Assembly: GCA_019347575.1 (NCBI GenBank)
Contig: JAHWKY010000019.1
Coordinates: 1 to 64,000 of the forward strand
From: Actinomycetota bacterium
Lineage (GTDB): Bacteria > Actinomycetota > Nitriliruptoria > Nitriliruptorales > Nitriliruptoraceae
Length of the DNA: 64,000 nucleotides
Direction: 5' to 3'
The notes under the pieces are model-generated. The model did not search any database. It was given only the letters and a program-made list of their open reading frames with translations, and had not been told where the DNA came from. Position 1 is the first letter of the stretch; every line of letters begins with the position of its first letter. Below are positions 8,797 through 16,859 of this stretch, piece after piece. A program made the position numbers and the translations under genes.

Positions 8797-9990
8797 GTGG
8801 CGCGGTGGACGGTCGCGGCGGGAGTGCTCCTCGTGCTGTCTCTGGGCAGCCAGGCACGGGCGCAGGACGGGGCGACCATCACGCCCGGCTTCCCCGACGA
8901 CTTCCCCGTCATCATCGACAACTCCCTCGGCGTGCCCGTCATCGGGTTCGGATCGGACGTCGGTGCGGTCACGCGCACGCCGGTCATCTTCCTCCACGGC
9001 AACAACGACACGCCCTACCCCACCGACTGCAACGGAGCGTTCGGCTACATCGTCAACATGGCGCAGTACTTCCTCGAACGCGGCTACACCCCGGGTGAGC
9101 TGTGGGGGCTGGGCTACCAGGGCGAACAGTGCGACCAGCTCGTCGATCCCACCATCAAGTCGGGCCCGACGCACTCGACCGTCGCCAACGTCCCGGACCT
9201 ACGAGCGTTCGTCGCGGCGGTCCTCGACTACACGGGCGCGGAACAGGTGGACATCGTCGGTCACAGTCTGGGCACGACGCTCACGCGCGAGTGGATGCGG
9301 CAGGACGACGCCTACCACCTCGTCCGCACCCTCGTCGGGGTCGACGGCCCCAACCACGGCATCCTCAACTGCTCGCCCGACCCCCGCAACTTCTGGCAGG
9401 CGCCCGCCCTCGGGGGGTTCACCCCCGACAGCGCCATCTGCGTCGAGTACGGCGCCGGCGACACGCCCTTCCTGACCACACTCAACGCCGGAGACGAGAC
9501 TCCCGGCCAGACCACCTACGTCGCCTTCGTGAACGCGGACGTGAGCTTCGTGTACATCGACGAGCAGGACGGCACGCTGCCGCCGGTACCGGCGCAGAAC
9601 CGTCGGGGAGAACCCGAGGACTTCTCGCGCAGCGCCTGGCTGGACGGCGCCGAGGTCGTGGAGTTCACCGGTCAGGGCCGCTACGACGGGGCGCTGCTGA
9701 CGGCGCACCTCGGCATCATCAACTCGCCCGAGGTGTGGCAGGCCGCGTACGAGCGACTGGCTGCTCCTGCGGTCGACGCGTTCGCCGGAGAGCAGCCGAC
9801 GCCGGATCGGGAGCGCCCACCGACGCCGGTCTCCGACCACGAGCTGAGAGCACCGCTGCCCGCCACCGGGGGTGGTCGTTCGACGGTGGTCGCGGGTGGC
9901 GGCGCGGCCATACTCGCCGTTCTGGCCCGGCCACGCGGCCAGGGTTGGCCTCGAGGTACCGGTCGGAAGGAAGGGGTGAGCCGACGGTGA
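8797..9990 (+). CDS. Secreted alpha/beta-hydrolase (lipase class 2-like) with LPATG tail
   Basis: A 397-residue extracellular lipase or esterase. Residues 1-22 are a signal peptide ending ARAQ. The oxyanion region FLHGNNDT is near residue 68 and the nucleophile elbow GHSLGTT near 153, typical of the bacterial lipase class 2 (EstA/LipA-like) fold. Asp and His of the triad are probably in the C-terminal half (HLGI). Near the end, LPATGG is followed by an Ala/Val/Gly-rich stretch and Arg residues, resembling a sortase sorting signal, although the tail after it is longer and less hydrophobic than usual. Likely cell-wall attached. Substrate unknown; the neighbouring sterol locus makes lipid esters plausible. 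Confidence 0.78.
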   Translation: MARWTVAAGVLLVLSLGSQARAQDGATITPGFPDDFPVIIDNSLGVPVIGFGSDVGAVTRTPVIFLHGNNDTPYPTDCNGAFGYIVNMAQYFLERGYTPGELWGLGYQGEQCDQLVDPTIKSGPTHSTVANVPDLRAFVAAVLDYTGAEQVDIVGHSLGTTLTREWMRQDDAYHLVRTLVGVDGPNHGILNCSPDPRNFWQAPALGGFTPDSAICVEYGAGDTPFLTTLNAGDETPGQTTYVAFVNADVSFVYIDEQDGTLPPVPAQNRRGEPEDFSRSAWLDGAEVVEFTGQGRYDGALLTAHLGIINSPEVWQAAYERLAAPAVDAFAGEQPTPDRERPPTPVSDHELRAPLPATGGGRSTVVAGGGAAILAVLARPRGQGWPRGTGRKEGVSRR

Positions 9991-10065
9991 GGTGAGCAGT
10001 CGTCACCGAACGTGGGAGCACCACGGACGGAGACCGTGGGAGTAACGACGGATGGAGGCGCGGCC

Positions 10066-10221
10066 ATGGACCTCACGGATCTCGACAACGCGCTCGCCGC
10101 GGCCGAGGAAGCGCTCGCACCGGTCTTCGGACCGAGCACCCGGAGGTTCATCGCGCGCCTCGTCCTGCAAGCGGCTCTGCCTCACCTGGCCCTGCCGAGT
10201 GGCTACGAGCATCCGGCCTGA
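10066..10221 (+). CDS. Small hypothetical protein (51 aa)
   Basis: A short frame starting at ATG 10066, which has GGAGG seven bases upstream. It encodes an amphipathic, alanine- and leucine-rich protein (MDLTDLDNALAAAEEAL) that looks helical, with no membrane span or Cys. It ends three bases before the convergent acetoacetate decarboxylase-family gene. No family recognised. A translated gene is supported only by the good ribosome binding site and normal codon usage. Confidence 0.4.
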   Translation: MDLTDLDNALAAAEEALAPVFGPSTRRFIARLVLQAALPHLALPSGYEHPA

Positions 10222-10224
10222 CGC

Positions 10225-10968
10225 TCAGCCGATCCTCTCAGCGGGACCGAACGTGCCGTTGAAGTGCTCGAACCACATCGACAGCAGCGGGCGCCTGGGC
10301 AGACCCAGCGTCCGCAGCGACGCCGCGAGCGGGTGGTCGCCGAGTTCGATACTCGCCCCGCCCAGCCGGATGCCGACGCCCCGCCCCGCCTGTTCCGCTC
10401 GCGTGCGGTGCAACTTCCCGTCGAGTTGGGTGTAGGTCGTGATGGTCTGCGGTCGCAGCGTCCTCGATCCGCCGGTCCGGACCGTCAGCGTCAGCACGTG
10501 TCGACCGTCCATGTCGAGACGGCCAACGGCGTGCCCGTCGCGGCGCTCGAACGAGATGTCCTCGACCGACTTGGGGAAACCCCAGATCCGCCGCCCCGCC
10601 TCGCACGTGAACTCCTGATCGACGGGCAGGGCCAGGATGTAGGTGCCGAGCCTGCCTCGGAGCATGCGGTAGGCGTCGGAGACGACGGGGACGCCGCGGG
10701 GCTGGTCTCGAGGGCGGACGAACAGCAGGATCGAGACCTCGAGGTAGTCGCCGAGGTCGTTGTCGTCGTAGTCGATGACACCGATGAGCAGCGGCGTGCG
10801 ACCCGGGAGGGCCGTCGCCACCTCGAGGTCGTCGGTGGGGAGCAGGCTCTGGGCCGCTCGCGACCTCACCAGGAACGTCGCCATCGCCGCACGTGCGTGA
10901 CGGACCTCGACGGGGAGGGTCACGTCGCGATCGAGGATCCGGTACGTCGGGGCGCTGTCGGTCTTCAC
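10225..10968 (-). CDS. Acetoacetate decarboxylase-family protein
   Basis: A 247-residue protein of the acetoacetate decarboxylase (ADC) superfamily. The core includes the substrate-side stretches YLEVSILLFVR, GTYILALPVDQEFTCEAGRRIWGFPKSVEDI and a C-terminal region ending in HFNGTFGPAERI, which match the family in layout. The lysine in GFPKSV corresponds by position to the Schiff-base lysine region of ADC proteins. The gene is divergent from kstR with a KstR-type operator between them, so it is probably in the regulon. Its role in sterol breakdown is unknown; decarboxylase activity is an inference from family only. Confidence 0.75.
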   Translation of the reverse strand: MKTDSAPTYRILDRDVTLPVEVRHARAAMATFLVRSRAAQSLLPTDDLEVATALPGRTPLLIGVIDYDDNDLGDYLEVSILLFVRPRDQPRGVPVVSDAYRMLRGRLGTYILALPVDQEFTCEAGRRIWGFPKSVEDISFERRDGHAVGRLDMDGRHVLTLTVRTGGSRTLRPQTITTYTQLDGKLHRTRAEQAGRGVGIRLGGASIELGDHPLAASLRTLGLPRRPLLSMWFEHFNGTFGPAERIG

Positions 10969-11017
10969 CCGCCCTCCTTCGCCACCGCCGAGCGTAGGCG
11001 CCGTCCGGAGGCTGTGC

Positions 11018-11031
11018 TAGAACGTGTTCCA
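11018..11031. promoter_or_regulatory. KstR-type operator 1 (kstR / ADC-family intergenic)
   Basis: TAGAACGTGTTCCA fits the published KstR consensus TnnAACnnGTTnnA. It lies 22 bases before the kstR ATG and 50 bases before the divergent ADC-family gene, so KstR likely controls itself and that gene. Confidence 0.85.
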
Positions 11032-11053
11032 GTTCACAGCGTGAGGGGTCTCG

Positions 11054-11656
11054 ATGGCATCGGATGTCGCGACGGGCATCGCCCCGGACGAGCTCAACGA
11101 CACGCAGCGAGAGCGCCGTGAGCGCATCCTCGAGGCGGCCACCGAGCTGGCCGTCGAAGGTGGCTACGAGGGCGTGCAGATGCGTGACGTCGCTGACCGC
11201 GCCGAGGTCGCGCTGGGGACCCTCTACCGCTACTTCCCGTCGAAGGTCCAGCTGCTCGTCAACGTCCTGCACCAGCTCGTGGCCGATATGACCGAGCAGA
11301 TCACGAAGCAATCGGTGCCGGGGTCGACGGCTGCGGATCGTGTGCTGAACCTGCTCAGCCGCGCGATGCGGACCCTGCGCCGCGAGCAGGCGCTCGCCGA
11401 CGCGATGATGCGGGCGCTGATGTTCGCCGACGCGAGCGCGGCCGCAGACGTGGAACGCGTCAGCGACGTCTTCACCGCAGCCGTCACGCACGCGCTCCGC
11501 GGCCCCGACCGTCCCACCCGCGACGACGACGCGGCGGTCGCACGGGTCATCGAGAACGTGTGGTGGGCCTACATCCTGTCGTGGCTCTCGGGGCGGCTCA
11601 CCGCCCGCGAACTCAGCGACGAACTCGAGGTCGCCGTCCGCCTTCTCGTGCGCTGA
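11054..11656 (+). CDS. kstR: TetR-family sterol catabolism repressor KstR
   Basis: A 200-residue TetR regulator. The N-terminal helix-turn-helix (about residues 15-65) contains VQMRDVADRAEVALGTLYRY followed by FPSKVQLLV, almost the same as mycobacterial KstR (VQMRAVADRADVAVGTLYRYFPSKVHLLV from memory). The C-terminal ligand domain has the family's ADASAA and WLSGRLT segments. KstR represses sterol catabolic genes and is released by a 3-oxo-cholestenoyl-CoA ester. The six operators in this window with the KstR consensus support orthology. ATG 11054 has GAGGGG five bases upstream. It is convergent with the CoA ligase gene, with no gap between their stops. Confidence 0.93.
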   Translation: MASDVATGIAPDELNDTQRERRERILEAATELAVEGGYEGVQMRDVADRAEVALGTLYRYFPSKVQLLVNVLHQLVADMTEQITKQSVPGSTAADRVLNLLSRAMRTLRREQALADAMMRALMFADASAAADVERVSDVFTAAVTHALRGPDRPTRDDDAAVARVIENVWWAYILSWLSGRLTARELSDELEVAVRLLVR

Positions 11657-13267
11657 TCACGCCTCGGCGAGGACCGCACGGGCCCACTTGTAATCGGGCT
11701 TGCCCGCGGGTGACCGGACCACCTCGTCGACGATCGCGAGCGCGCGCGGGACCTTGTACCGCGCGACCCGGTCGGCCAGGTGGGCTTCGATGTCCTCCGG
11801 CGACGGCGCCTGCTGCCCGGAGGAGACCTGCACGACCGCCCCGACCCGCTCGCCCCAAGTCTCGTCGGGGATCCCCGCGACGATCGCGTCCACGATCGCG
11901 GGGTGGGCCTTGAGCGCCGCCTCGACCTCCTCTGGGTAGATCTTCTCCCCGCCGGAGTTGATGCAGACCGACCCGCGCCCCATGACGTGGATCACCCCGT
12001 CCGTGTCGACGGTGGCGTAGTCGCCGGTGAGGACCCAACGCTCGTCGTCGATGACCGGGAAGGTCTCGGCGGTCTTGTCCTCGTCGTTGTAGTAGCCGAG
12101 CGGGATGTGGCCGCGCTGCGCCACACGTCCGATGTCGTCCGAGCCGGGGTCGACGACGCGGTGGTCGTCGGTGATGACCGCCGTCCGCTCGGTGACGTTG
12201 AACTTGAGGCCCTCGTCGGGGCTTGAGCCCTCCGCCTCCGAGCCGCTGTAGCCGGTCTCGGACGAGCCGAAGCTGTCGAGGATGTTGCCGCTCGGGATGG
12301 CCTCGTTGAGCCGTTCCCGGACGGTCTTGGACAGGATCGCCCCGGCGCTCGAGATCACGAACAGCGACGAGGTGTCGTAGTCGCCCTCCGCGAGCGCTTC
12401 GATGAGCGGGACGGCCATCGCGTCGCCGACGAGCGAGATCGTGTTGACCCCCTCGTTCCGGATCAGCGTCAGCGCTCCGTGACCAGAGTACTTCTCGATG
12501 AGGCAGACCTTGCTGCCGCCCCAGAAGCCGATGAACGTCCCGAGCTGGGCGGCGCCGTGCATCAGCGGCGGCGCCGCGAACATCGCGAGCTGGAACGCGC
12601 CCTCGGAGTTGTCGATGCGGGTGTGCAGCTCCTCAGGCGAGCTGACCGGCTCCGCCACGGGGTTGCCGCCGCCCATGCCCGCGAAGAACACGTCCTCGTG
12701 GCGCCACATGACGCCCTTCGGCATCCCCGTGGTGCCGCCGGTGTACAGGAGCCAGATGTCATCGCCGGAGCGGCCGGTGAAGTCGCGCTCGGACGAACCA
12801 CCGGCCAGGAACGCCTCGTACTCACGTGTGCCATCGGGCACGTCCCCGTCGGGCTCTCCCGAGACGATGAACAGCTCGAGGGTGTCGATGTCGTCGGCGA
12901 CGGCGGACACGCGCTGCGCGAACTGCCCCCCGAAGAGCAGGCCCTTGAGGTCGGCGTTGTCGTACAGGTAGCGCAGCTCGCCCTCGACGTAGCGGTAGTT
13001 GACGTTGACCGGGACCGCCGAGATCTTGAAGCAGGCGAGCATCATCTCGACGTACTCGTGGCCGTTGGTGATGTGGCAGCCGACGTGGTCGCCCTTCCCG
13101 ATCCCCGCGGCCGACAGCGCGTGCGCGAGCTGGTTCGCTCGCTCGTCGAGCTCGCGGTACGTGCGGCGGCTCGTCACCTCGCCGTCCGCGTCGGCGCACA
13201 CGAGCGCGGTGCGGTCGGGGATGTGGTCGACGATCGACTCGAACAACTCGCTGAGCTGGTACTCCAC
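11657..13267 (-). CDS. fadD19: Steroid side-chain CoA ligase, FadD19-like
   Basis: A 536-residue AMP-forming acyl-CoA synthetase. Motifs: P-loop LLYTGGTTGMPKGVMWRHED (about 170-190), GSSETG (about 312), the hinge GRGSVCINSGGEKIYPEE (about 427-445) and the C-terminal catalytic lysine in RSPAGKPDYKWA. The segments VNVNYRYVEGELRYLYDNAD and KGVMWRHED closely match mycobacterial FadD19, which activates the C26 carboxylate of sterol side chains and is required for C24-branched sterols. FadD3 is a close alternative but acts on ring fragments, for which no other genes are present. It is the last gene of the operon 15563-11657, 24 bases after the FadE beta gene. Confidence 0.82.
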   Translation of the reverse strand: MEYQLSELFESIVDHIPDRTALVCADADGEVTSRRTYRELDERANQLAHALSAAGIGKGDHVGCHITNGHEYVEMMLACFKISAVPVNVNYRYVEGELRYLYDNADLKGLLFGGQFAQRVSAVADDIDTLELFIVSGEPDGDVPDGTREYEAFLAGGSSERDFTGRSGDDIWLLYTGGTTGMPKGVMWRHEDVFFAGMGGGNPVAEPVSSPEELHTRIDNSEGAFQLAMFAAPPLMHGAAQLGTFIGFWGGSKVCLIEKYSGHGALTLIRNEGVNTISLVGDAMAVPLIEALAEGDYDTSSLFVISSAGAILSKTVRERLNEAIPSGNILDSFGSSETGYSGSEAEGSSPDEGLKFNVTERTAVITDDHRVVDPGSDDIGRVAQRGHIPLGYYNDEDKTAETFPVIDDERWVLTGDYATVDTDGVIHVMGRGSVCINSGGEKIYPEEVEAALKAHPAIVDAIVAGIPDETWGERVGAVVQVSSGQQAPSPEDIEAHLADRVARYKVPRALAIVDEVVRSPAGKPDYKWARAVLAEA

Positions 13268-13291
13268 GGCGGCACCTCCGTCAGGGTGGGT

Positions 13292-14374
13292 TCACTCGGC
13301 CAGGACCGCGCCGAGTCGGATGAGTTCGCGCGTGGGCGTCCCGAGCGTGTGCTCGAGCTGCTTGGCCCACACGAAGTAGCGGTGGAGGGGGTAGTCGAGG
13401 TCGACGCCGATCCCGCCGTGCAGGTGCTGGGCGGCGTGGACGACGCGCATCGCTCCGTCGCCGGCCCAGAACTTGGCGGTGTGCACCGCAGCCGCGCTGT
13501 CGAGCTCGGCGTCGAGCCGGTACAGCGCCTGCCACGCGGTCAGTCGCACCATCTCGGTGTCGACGAACGCGTCGGCCGCGCGCTGCGCGACGGCCTGGAA
13601 CTCGGCGATCGGCTTGTCGAACTGGCGCCGGTTCGACGTGTACTCGGCGGTCATCCGCAGCGCGCCCTCGCACACACCCGCCTGGATGGCGCACAGGACG
13701 GCCGCCCCCCGCTCGGCGACCCACCGCACCGCCTCCACGCCTTCGACGAGCAGCTCCGCCGGCGTCGCCTCGAAGATCACCTCGGCGTGCGGCTGACGGT
13801 TCGTGGTGAGTTGCGGGGTGACGTCGGTCGGCGCCGCGAGCAGAAGCGCCGGGCCGGCCGCGCTCACGGCCGAGACGATCGCGCGATCGGCCTCCGCCCC
13901 GTAGGGCACCAGCGTCTTGCGGCCGTGGAGGTGCCACGAGTCGCCGTCGCGCTCGGCTCGCACCGACGGGGCGTGCAGGTCGTCGTTGCCCACCTCCTCC
14001 AGCGCAACCGCGAGGAGCGTCTCCCCCGACACGACCCCGGGCAGCCACGCCGACCGCTGCTCGGGACTGCCGAAGCGCGCGAGCGCTGCCGCCCCGACGA
14101 TCGTCGGCATGAGCGGTAGAGGGGCGACGTGGCGGCCAGCCTCCTCGAAGACCCCGAGCAGGGACAGCAGCCCCAGCCCGCTGCCACCGTGCTCCTCGGG
14201 CACGACCGCCCCGACGACTCCACCCTCCGCGAGCGCGCGCCACAGGTCGGCGTCGTAGACCGAGCCTTCCCGCGACTCGAGCTCCTTCAAGTGTCCGTGG
14301 GTGCAACGGTCCGACAGCACGGAGCGGGCCACCTCCGCGAGCGCCTGCTGTTCCTCGGTCAGGGCGAAGTCCAC
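13292..14374 (-). CDS. Acyl-CoA dehydrogenase, FadE27-like beta subunit
   Basis: A 360-residue member of the actinobacterial acyl-CoA dehydrogenases that act as alpha2-beta2 heterotetramers on steroid-CoA substrates (ChsE family). It starts at GTG 14374 (GAGGAGG five bases upstream) with the usual MDFALTEEQQALAEV, and ends with a typical helical bundle (HAAQHLHGGIGVDLDYPLHRYFVWAKQLE). It is ten bases downstream of a FadE26-like gene, the same order as fadE26-fadE27 in mycobacteria. The pair should dehydrogenate C8 or C5 side-chain CoA esters. The subunits are expected to share one FAD site per heterodimer. Confidence 0.8.
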   Translation of the reverse strand: MDFALTEEQQALAEVARSVLSDRCTHGHLKELESREGSVYDADLWRALAEGGVVGAVVPEEHGGSGLGLLSLLGVFEEAGRHVAPLPLMPTIVGAAALARFGSPEQRSAWLPGVVSGETLLAVALEEVGNDDLHAPSVRAERDGDSWHLHGRKTLVPYGAEADRAIVSAVSAAGPALLLAAPTDVTPQLTTNRQPHAEVIFEATPAELLVEGVEAVRWVAERGAAVLCAIQAGVCEGALRMTAEYTSNRRQFDKPIAEFQAVAQRAADAFVDTEMVRLTAWQALYRLDAELDSAAAVHTAKFWAGDGAMRVVHAAQHLHGGIGVDLDYPLHRYFVWAKQLEHTLGTPTRELIRLGAVLAE

Positions 14375-14384
14375 GGCAGCCTCC

Positions 14385-15563
14385 TCAGCGCAGCGATCGC
14401 GGCATCTTCAGTCCGAAGATGGCGATCAGGTCGCGCTGGATCTCGTTGGTGCCGCCTCCGAAGGTGAGGATCAGCGAGCCTCGGTAGGCCCGCTCGACCC
14501 GTCCGGAGATGACCGCGCCGGGCGAGCCGCGCTTCAGTGAGCCGGCACTGCCCATGACCTCCATGAGGTAGCCGTAGCACTCGCAGTACATCTCGGTGCC
14601 GTAGACCTTGGTCGCCGAGGACTCCTCGACGTTGACGACCTCCTGTGTCACGCCCCATGCGACCTTCCAGTTGATGAGGCGCAGCGCGTCGAGCTTGGCG
14701 TGGACCTTGCCGAGCAGGAGGCGGACCCACTCCTGATCGATCACCCGGCGCCCGTCGGCGAGCTTGGTGTCCTTGGCCCACTCGCGCACGTCGACGTAGT
14801 TCTTCTCGAGCATCCCAGGGGTGGCGAGGGAGACGCGCTCGAAGTTGAGCTGGTGCACGATGCACTTCCAGCCCTCGTTCAGACCTCCGACGACGTTGCT
14901 CAACGGCACGCGGACGTCCTCGTAGTAGGTCATAAAGGTCCGCGCGTCGCCCATCACCTCGATGGGCGTGTAGCTGAAGCCATCGGCGTCCGTGGGGACG
15001 ATCACGATCGAGATGCCCTGGTGCTTCGAGGCGTCCGGGTCGGTCCGGCACGCGAGCCAGATGTAGTCGGCGTGATCGGTCAACGAGGTGAAGATCTTCT
15101 GCCCGTTGATGATCAGCTCATCGCCCTCGACGACGGCGCGGGTCGTGAGGCTGCCGAGGTCCGTCCCGGCCTCGGGCTCGGTGTACCCGATCGCGAAGAT
15201 GCACTCGCCGCGCAGGATCCGTGGGAGGAAGTGGTCCTTCTGCTCCTGCGACCCGAACGTCTGGATCGAGGGGCCGATGCTGTTGATCGTCAGGAACGGG
15301 ATGGGCAGGCCGGCGCGCATGGCCTCGTCGAAGAAGATCCACTGCTCGATCGCGGACCTGGCCTGCCCGCCGTACTCGGTGGGCCAGCCGATCCCGATCC
15401 ATCCGTCGGCTGCGAGTTGGCGGAGTGCGGCCGTGGACTGTGGCCCTCCGCCGAACTCGCCCACGGCGACCTCGTCGTGAAGCTCCGAGGTCACCAGGGC
15501 CTGGAAGTAGGCCCGCAGCTCGTCGCGCAGCGCGCGCTGCTCGTCGTCGAGGTCGATGCGCAC
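14385..15563 (-). CDS. Acyl-CoA dehydrogenase, FadE26-like alpha subunit
   Basis: A 392-residue acyl-CoA dehydrogenase. GTG 15563 is chosen because GGGAG lies five bases upstream and the product begins VRIDLDDEQRALRDELRAYF, as FadE26 does. FAD and substrate segments are present (FAIGYTEPEAGTDLGSLTT at about 130, FTSLTDHADYIWLACRTDP, and LTFGGGTNEIQRDLIA near the end). It is closest by eye to ChsE4 (FadE26). The KstR operator at 15594 is 30 bases upstream, so it heads the operon fadE-fadE-fadD19. A second alpha/beta pair exists at 42349-44680. Confidence 0.83.
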   Translation of the reverse strand: MRIDLDDEQRALRDELRAYFQALVTSELHDEVAVGEFGGGPQSTAALRQLAADGWIGIGWPTEYGGQARSAIEQWIFFDEAMRAGLPIPFLTINSIGPSIQTFGSQEQKDHFLPRILRGECIFAIGYTEPEAGTDLGSLTTRAVVEGDELIINGQKIFTSLTDHADYIWLACRTDPDASKHQGISIVIVPTDADGFSYTPIEVMGDARTFMTYYEDVRVPLSNVVGGLNEGWKCIVHQLNFERVSLATPGMLEKNYVDVREWAKDTKLADGRRVIDQEWVRLLLGKVHAKLDALRLINWKVAWGVTQEVVNVEESSATKVYGTEMYCECYGYLMEVMGSAGSLKRGSPGAVISGRVERAYRGSLILTFGGGTNEIQRDLIAIFGLKMPRSLR

Positions 15564-15593
15564 GCGCACTCCCGGGCCGTGGACCCGTGATAC

Positions 15594-15607
15594 TAGAACA
15601 CGTTCCA
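15594..15607. promoter_or_regulatory. KstR-type operator 2 (fadE26-like / dodecin)
   Basis: TAGAACACGTTCCA matches TnnAACnnGTTnnA, within a longer run TACTAGAACACGTTCCAGTT shared with operator 3. It lies 30 bases upstream of the FadE26-like start on the minus strand and 105 bases before the divergent dodecin gene. Confidence 0.88.
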
Positions 15608-15619
15608 GTTGTTCGTCAC

Positions 15620-15645
15620 GTGCTCGAGTAGCGGAGCGGCAGCAC
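15620..15645. repeat. Repeat family B copy
   Basis: A 26-base copy of a short repeat whose ends GTGCT and AGCAC are complementary, with the core GTAGCGgAGCGG. Here it lies beside KstR operator 2. Other copies are at 20158, 28676, 46966, 46999, 53111 and 53142, with fragments at 19927 and 53176. Confidence 0.7.
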
Positions 15646-15712
15646 GCAGGGCTTGACGGCGGGCTCCCCGGCGGACAGAGTCCGGGCCACCCCAACCACA
15701 CGGAGTGCCACA

Positions 15713-15928
15713 ATGGCGGAGAGCGTCTACAAGGTCATCGAGCTCGTCGGGACCAGCACCGAGTCCTGGGAGAAGGCTGCCGCGGCCGCGGTGGCTCGCG
15801 CGAACGAATCGCTGCGTGACCTTCGCGTCGCCGAGGTGACCGAGCTCGACATGACGCTCGAGAACGGCGTGGTGAAGGCCTACCGCGCCAAGGTCAACGT
15901 CTCGTTCAAGTACGAGGGTGGCGAGTAG
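15713..15928 (+). CDS. Dodecin flavoprotein
   Basis: A 71-residue dodecin. The pattern VYKVIELVGTS near the start, then WEKAAAAAVARAN and a beta strand pair to VKAYRAKVNVSFKYE, is the complete dodecin fold; twelve copies form a hollow shell that stores FMN or riboflavin (bacterial forms). The Trp in ESWEKA is the residue that stacks on the isoalloxazine ring. ATG 15713 has GGAG seven bases upstream. It is divergent from the flavin-dependent FadE operon with a KstR operator between, so a supply role for flavin during sterol growth is possible but inferred. Confidence 0.92.
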   Translation: MAESVYKVIELVGTSTESWEKAAAAAVARANESLRDLRVAEVTELDMTLENGVVKAYRAKVNVSFKYEGGE

Positions 15929-15939
15929 CGCGCGACGCC

Positions 15940-16014
15940 GGCGGCGCGGACCGGCGCGTAGCGCCGGGAGCACACGCCGGATGTGAACAGGCCCCTGGCG
16001 GCGCGGACCGGCGC
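15940..16014. repeat. Direct repeat pair and hairpin between dodecin and SDR genes
   Basis: GGCGGCGCGGACCGGCGC occurs twice (15940-15957 and 15997-16014). Between them CCGGCGC-GTA-GCGCCGG (15951-15967) is a perfect 7-bp hairpin without a T-run. It sits between two convergent genes, so a bidirectional transcription stop is likely. Confidence 0.5.
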
Positions 16015-16016
16015 CC

Positions 16017-16790
16017 TCAGCTGCCGTGTCCGAACCCCGAGGTGCACGTCGCACCGCCGTCGAACACGAACTCCGCGCCGGTCGCGTAGCTCGACTCGTC
16101 CGAGGCGAGGAAGAGCATCAGGTTGGCTATCTCGGCGGGCTGACCCATGCGCTGCATCGGGACCATCTTCCCGATGGGCGTCAGGTCGACCTCGCCCAGG
16201 TTCTCCGACGCGCCCGCGACCATCGGGGTCTCGATCGCGCCCGGATGGATCGAGTTGACCCGGATCCCGTAGCGCGCGAACTCGAGCGCGGCCGACTTCG
16301 TCATGCCCCGCACCGCGAACTTCGACGCCGCGTAGGCGGACAGGTAGGGCATGCCACCCAGCCCTTCGACCGACGACGAGTTGATGATCGAGCCACCGCC
16401 TGCTCGCTTCATGGCGGGCAGGGCGGCCTTCATCCCGAGCCAGACGCCGAGCTGGTTGACCTCGATCACCGTCCGGTACTCGTCGGGGTCCATGTTCTCG
16501 ATGGAGCCGAACCTCAGGATCCCAGCGTTGTTGACGAGCACGTCGAGCAGTGCGTAGGTCTGCTCGGCGGTGGCGACCGCCGCCTCCCAGGCGGCCAGGT
16601 CGGTCACGTCGAGCGGGGCGAACGTGCACGCGTCGCCCAACCGCTCCGCGATGCGGTGACCGTCCTTTTCGAGGACGTCCCCGATCACGACGCGGGCACC
16701 TTCCTCGATGAACCGCTCGGCTGCCGAGGCGCCGATGCCGCGCGCCCCGCCCGAGATCAGCGCGACCTTGCCTTCCAACCGGCCTGCCAT
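16017..16790 (-). CDS. SDR, 3alpha/20beta-hydroxysteroid dehydrogenase-like
   Basis: A 257-residue classical short-chain dehydrogenase. It has the NAD-binding GGARGIG (about 15-21), acidic D at IGDVLEKDG for NAD(H), NNAG (about 90), the catalytic Ser (SSSVEG) and YAASK. It closely resembles mycobacterial FabG3, a 20beta-hydroxysteroid dehydrogenase (shared GIRVNSIHPG, LASDESSYATGAEFVFDGG). ATG 16790 has GAGGAG seven bases upstream. It lies 69 bases after the Ltp3-like gene, separated by a strong hairpin, so it may be expressed separately from the KstR operon. It probably interconverts a hydroxy and keto group on a steroid. Confidence 0.8.
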   Translation of the reverse strand: MAGRLEGKVALISGGARGIGASAAERFIEEGARVVIGDVLEKDGHRIAERLGDACTFAPLDVTDLAAWEAAVATAEQTYALLDVLVNNAGILRFGSIENMDPDEYRTVIEVNQLGVWLGMKAALPAMKRAGGGSIINSSSVEGLGGMPYLSAYAASKFAVRGMTKSAALEFARYGIRVNSIHPGAIETPMVAGASENLGEVDLTPIGKMVPMQRMGQPAEIANLMLFLASDESSYATGAEFVFDGGATCTSGFGHGS

Positions 16791-16815
16791 CCGCTGACTC
16801 CTCACCGCCTGGTTC

Positions 16816-16857
16816 GTGACGTCACTTCGTCGGCTCGAGTGGACGAGGTGACGTCAC
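16816..16857. terminator. Strong hairpin with duplicated GTGACGTCAC
   Basis: Two 16-base arms (16816-16831 and 16842-16857) pair with a single mismatch around a 10-base loop. Each arm carries the 10-base perfect palindrome GTGACGTCAC. It lies directly after the Ltp3-like stop. It could stop transcription or be two operator half-sites for an unknown regulator. Confidence 0.55.
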
Positions 16858-16859
16858 GA

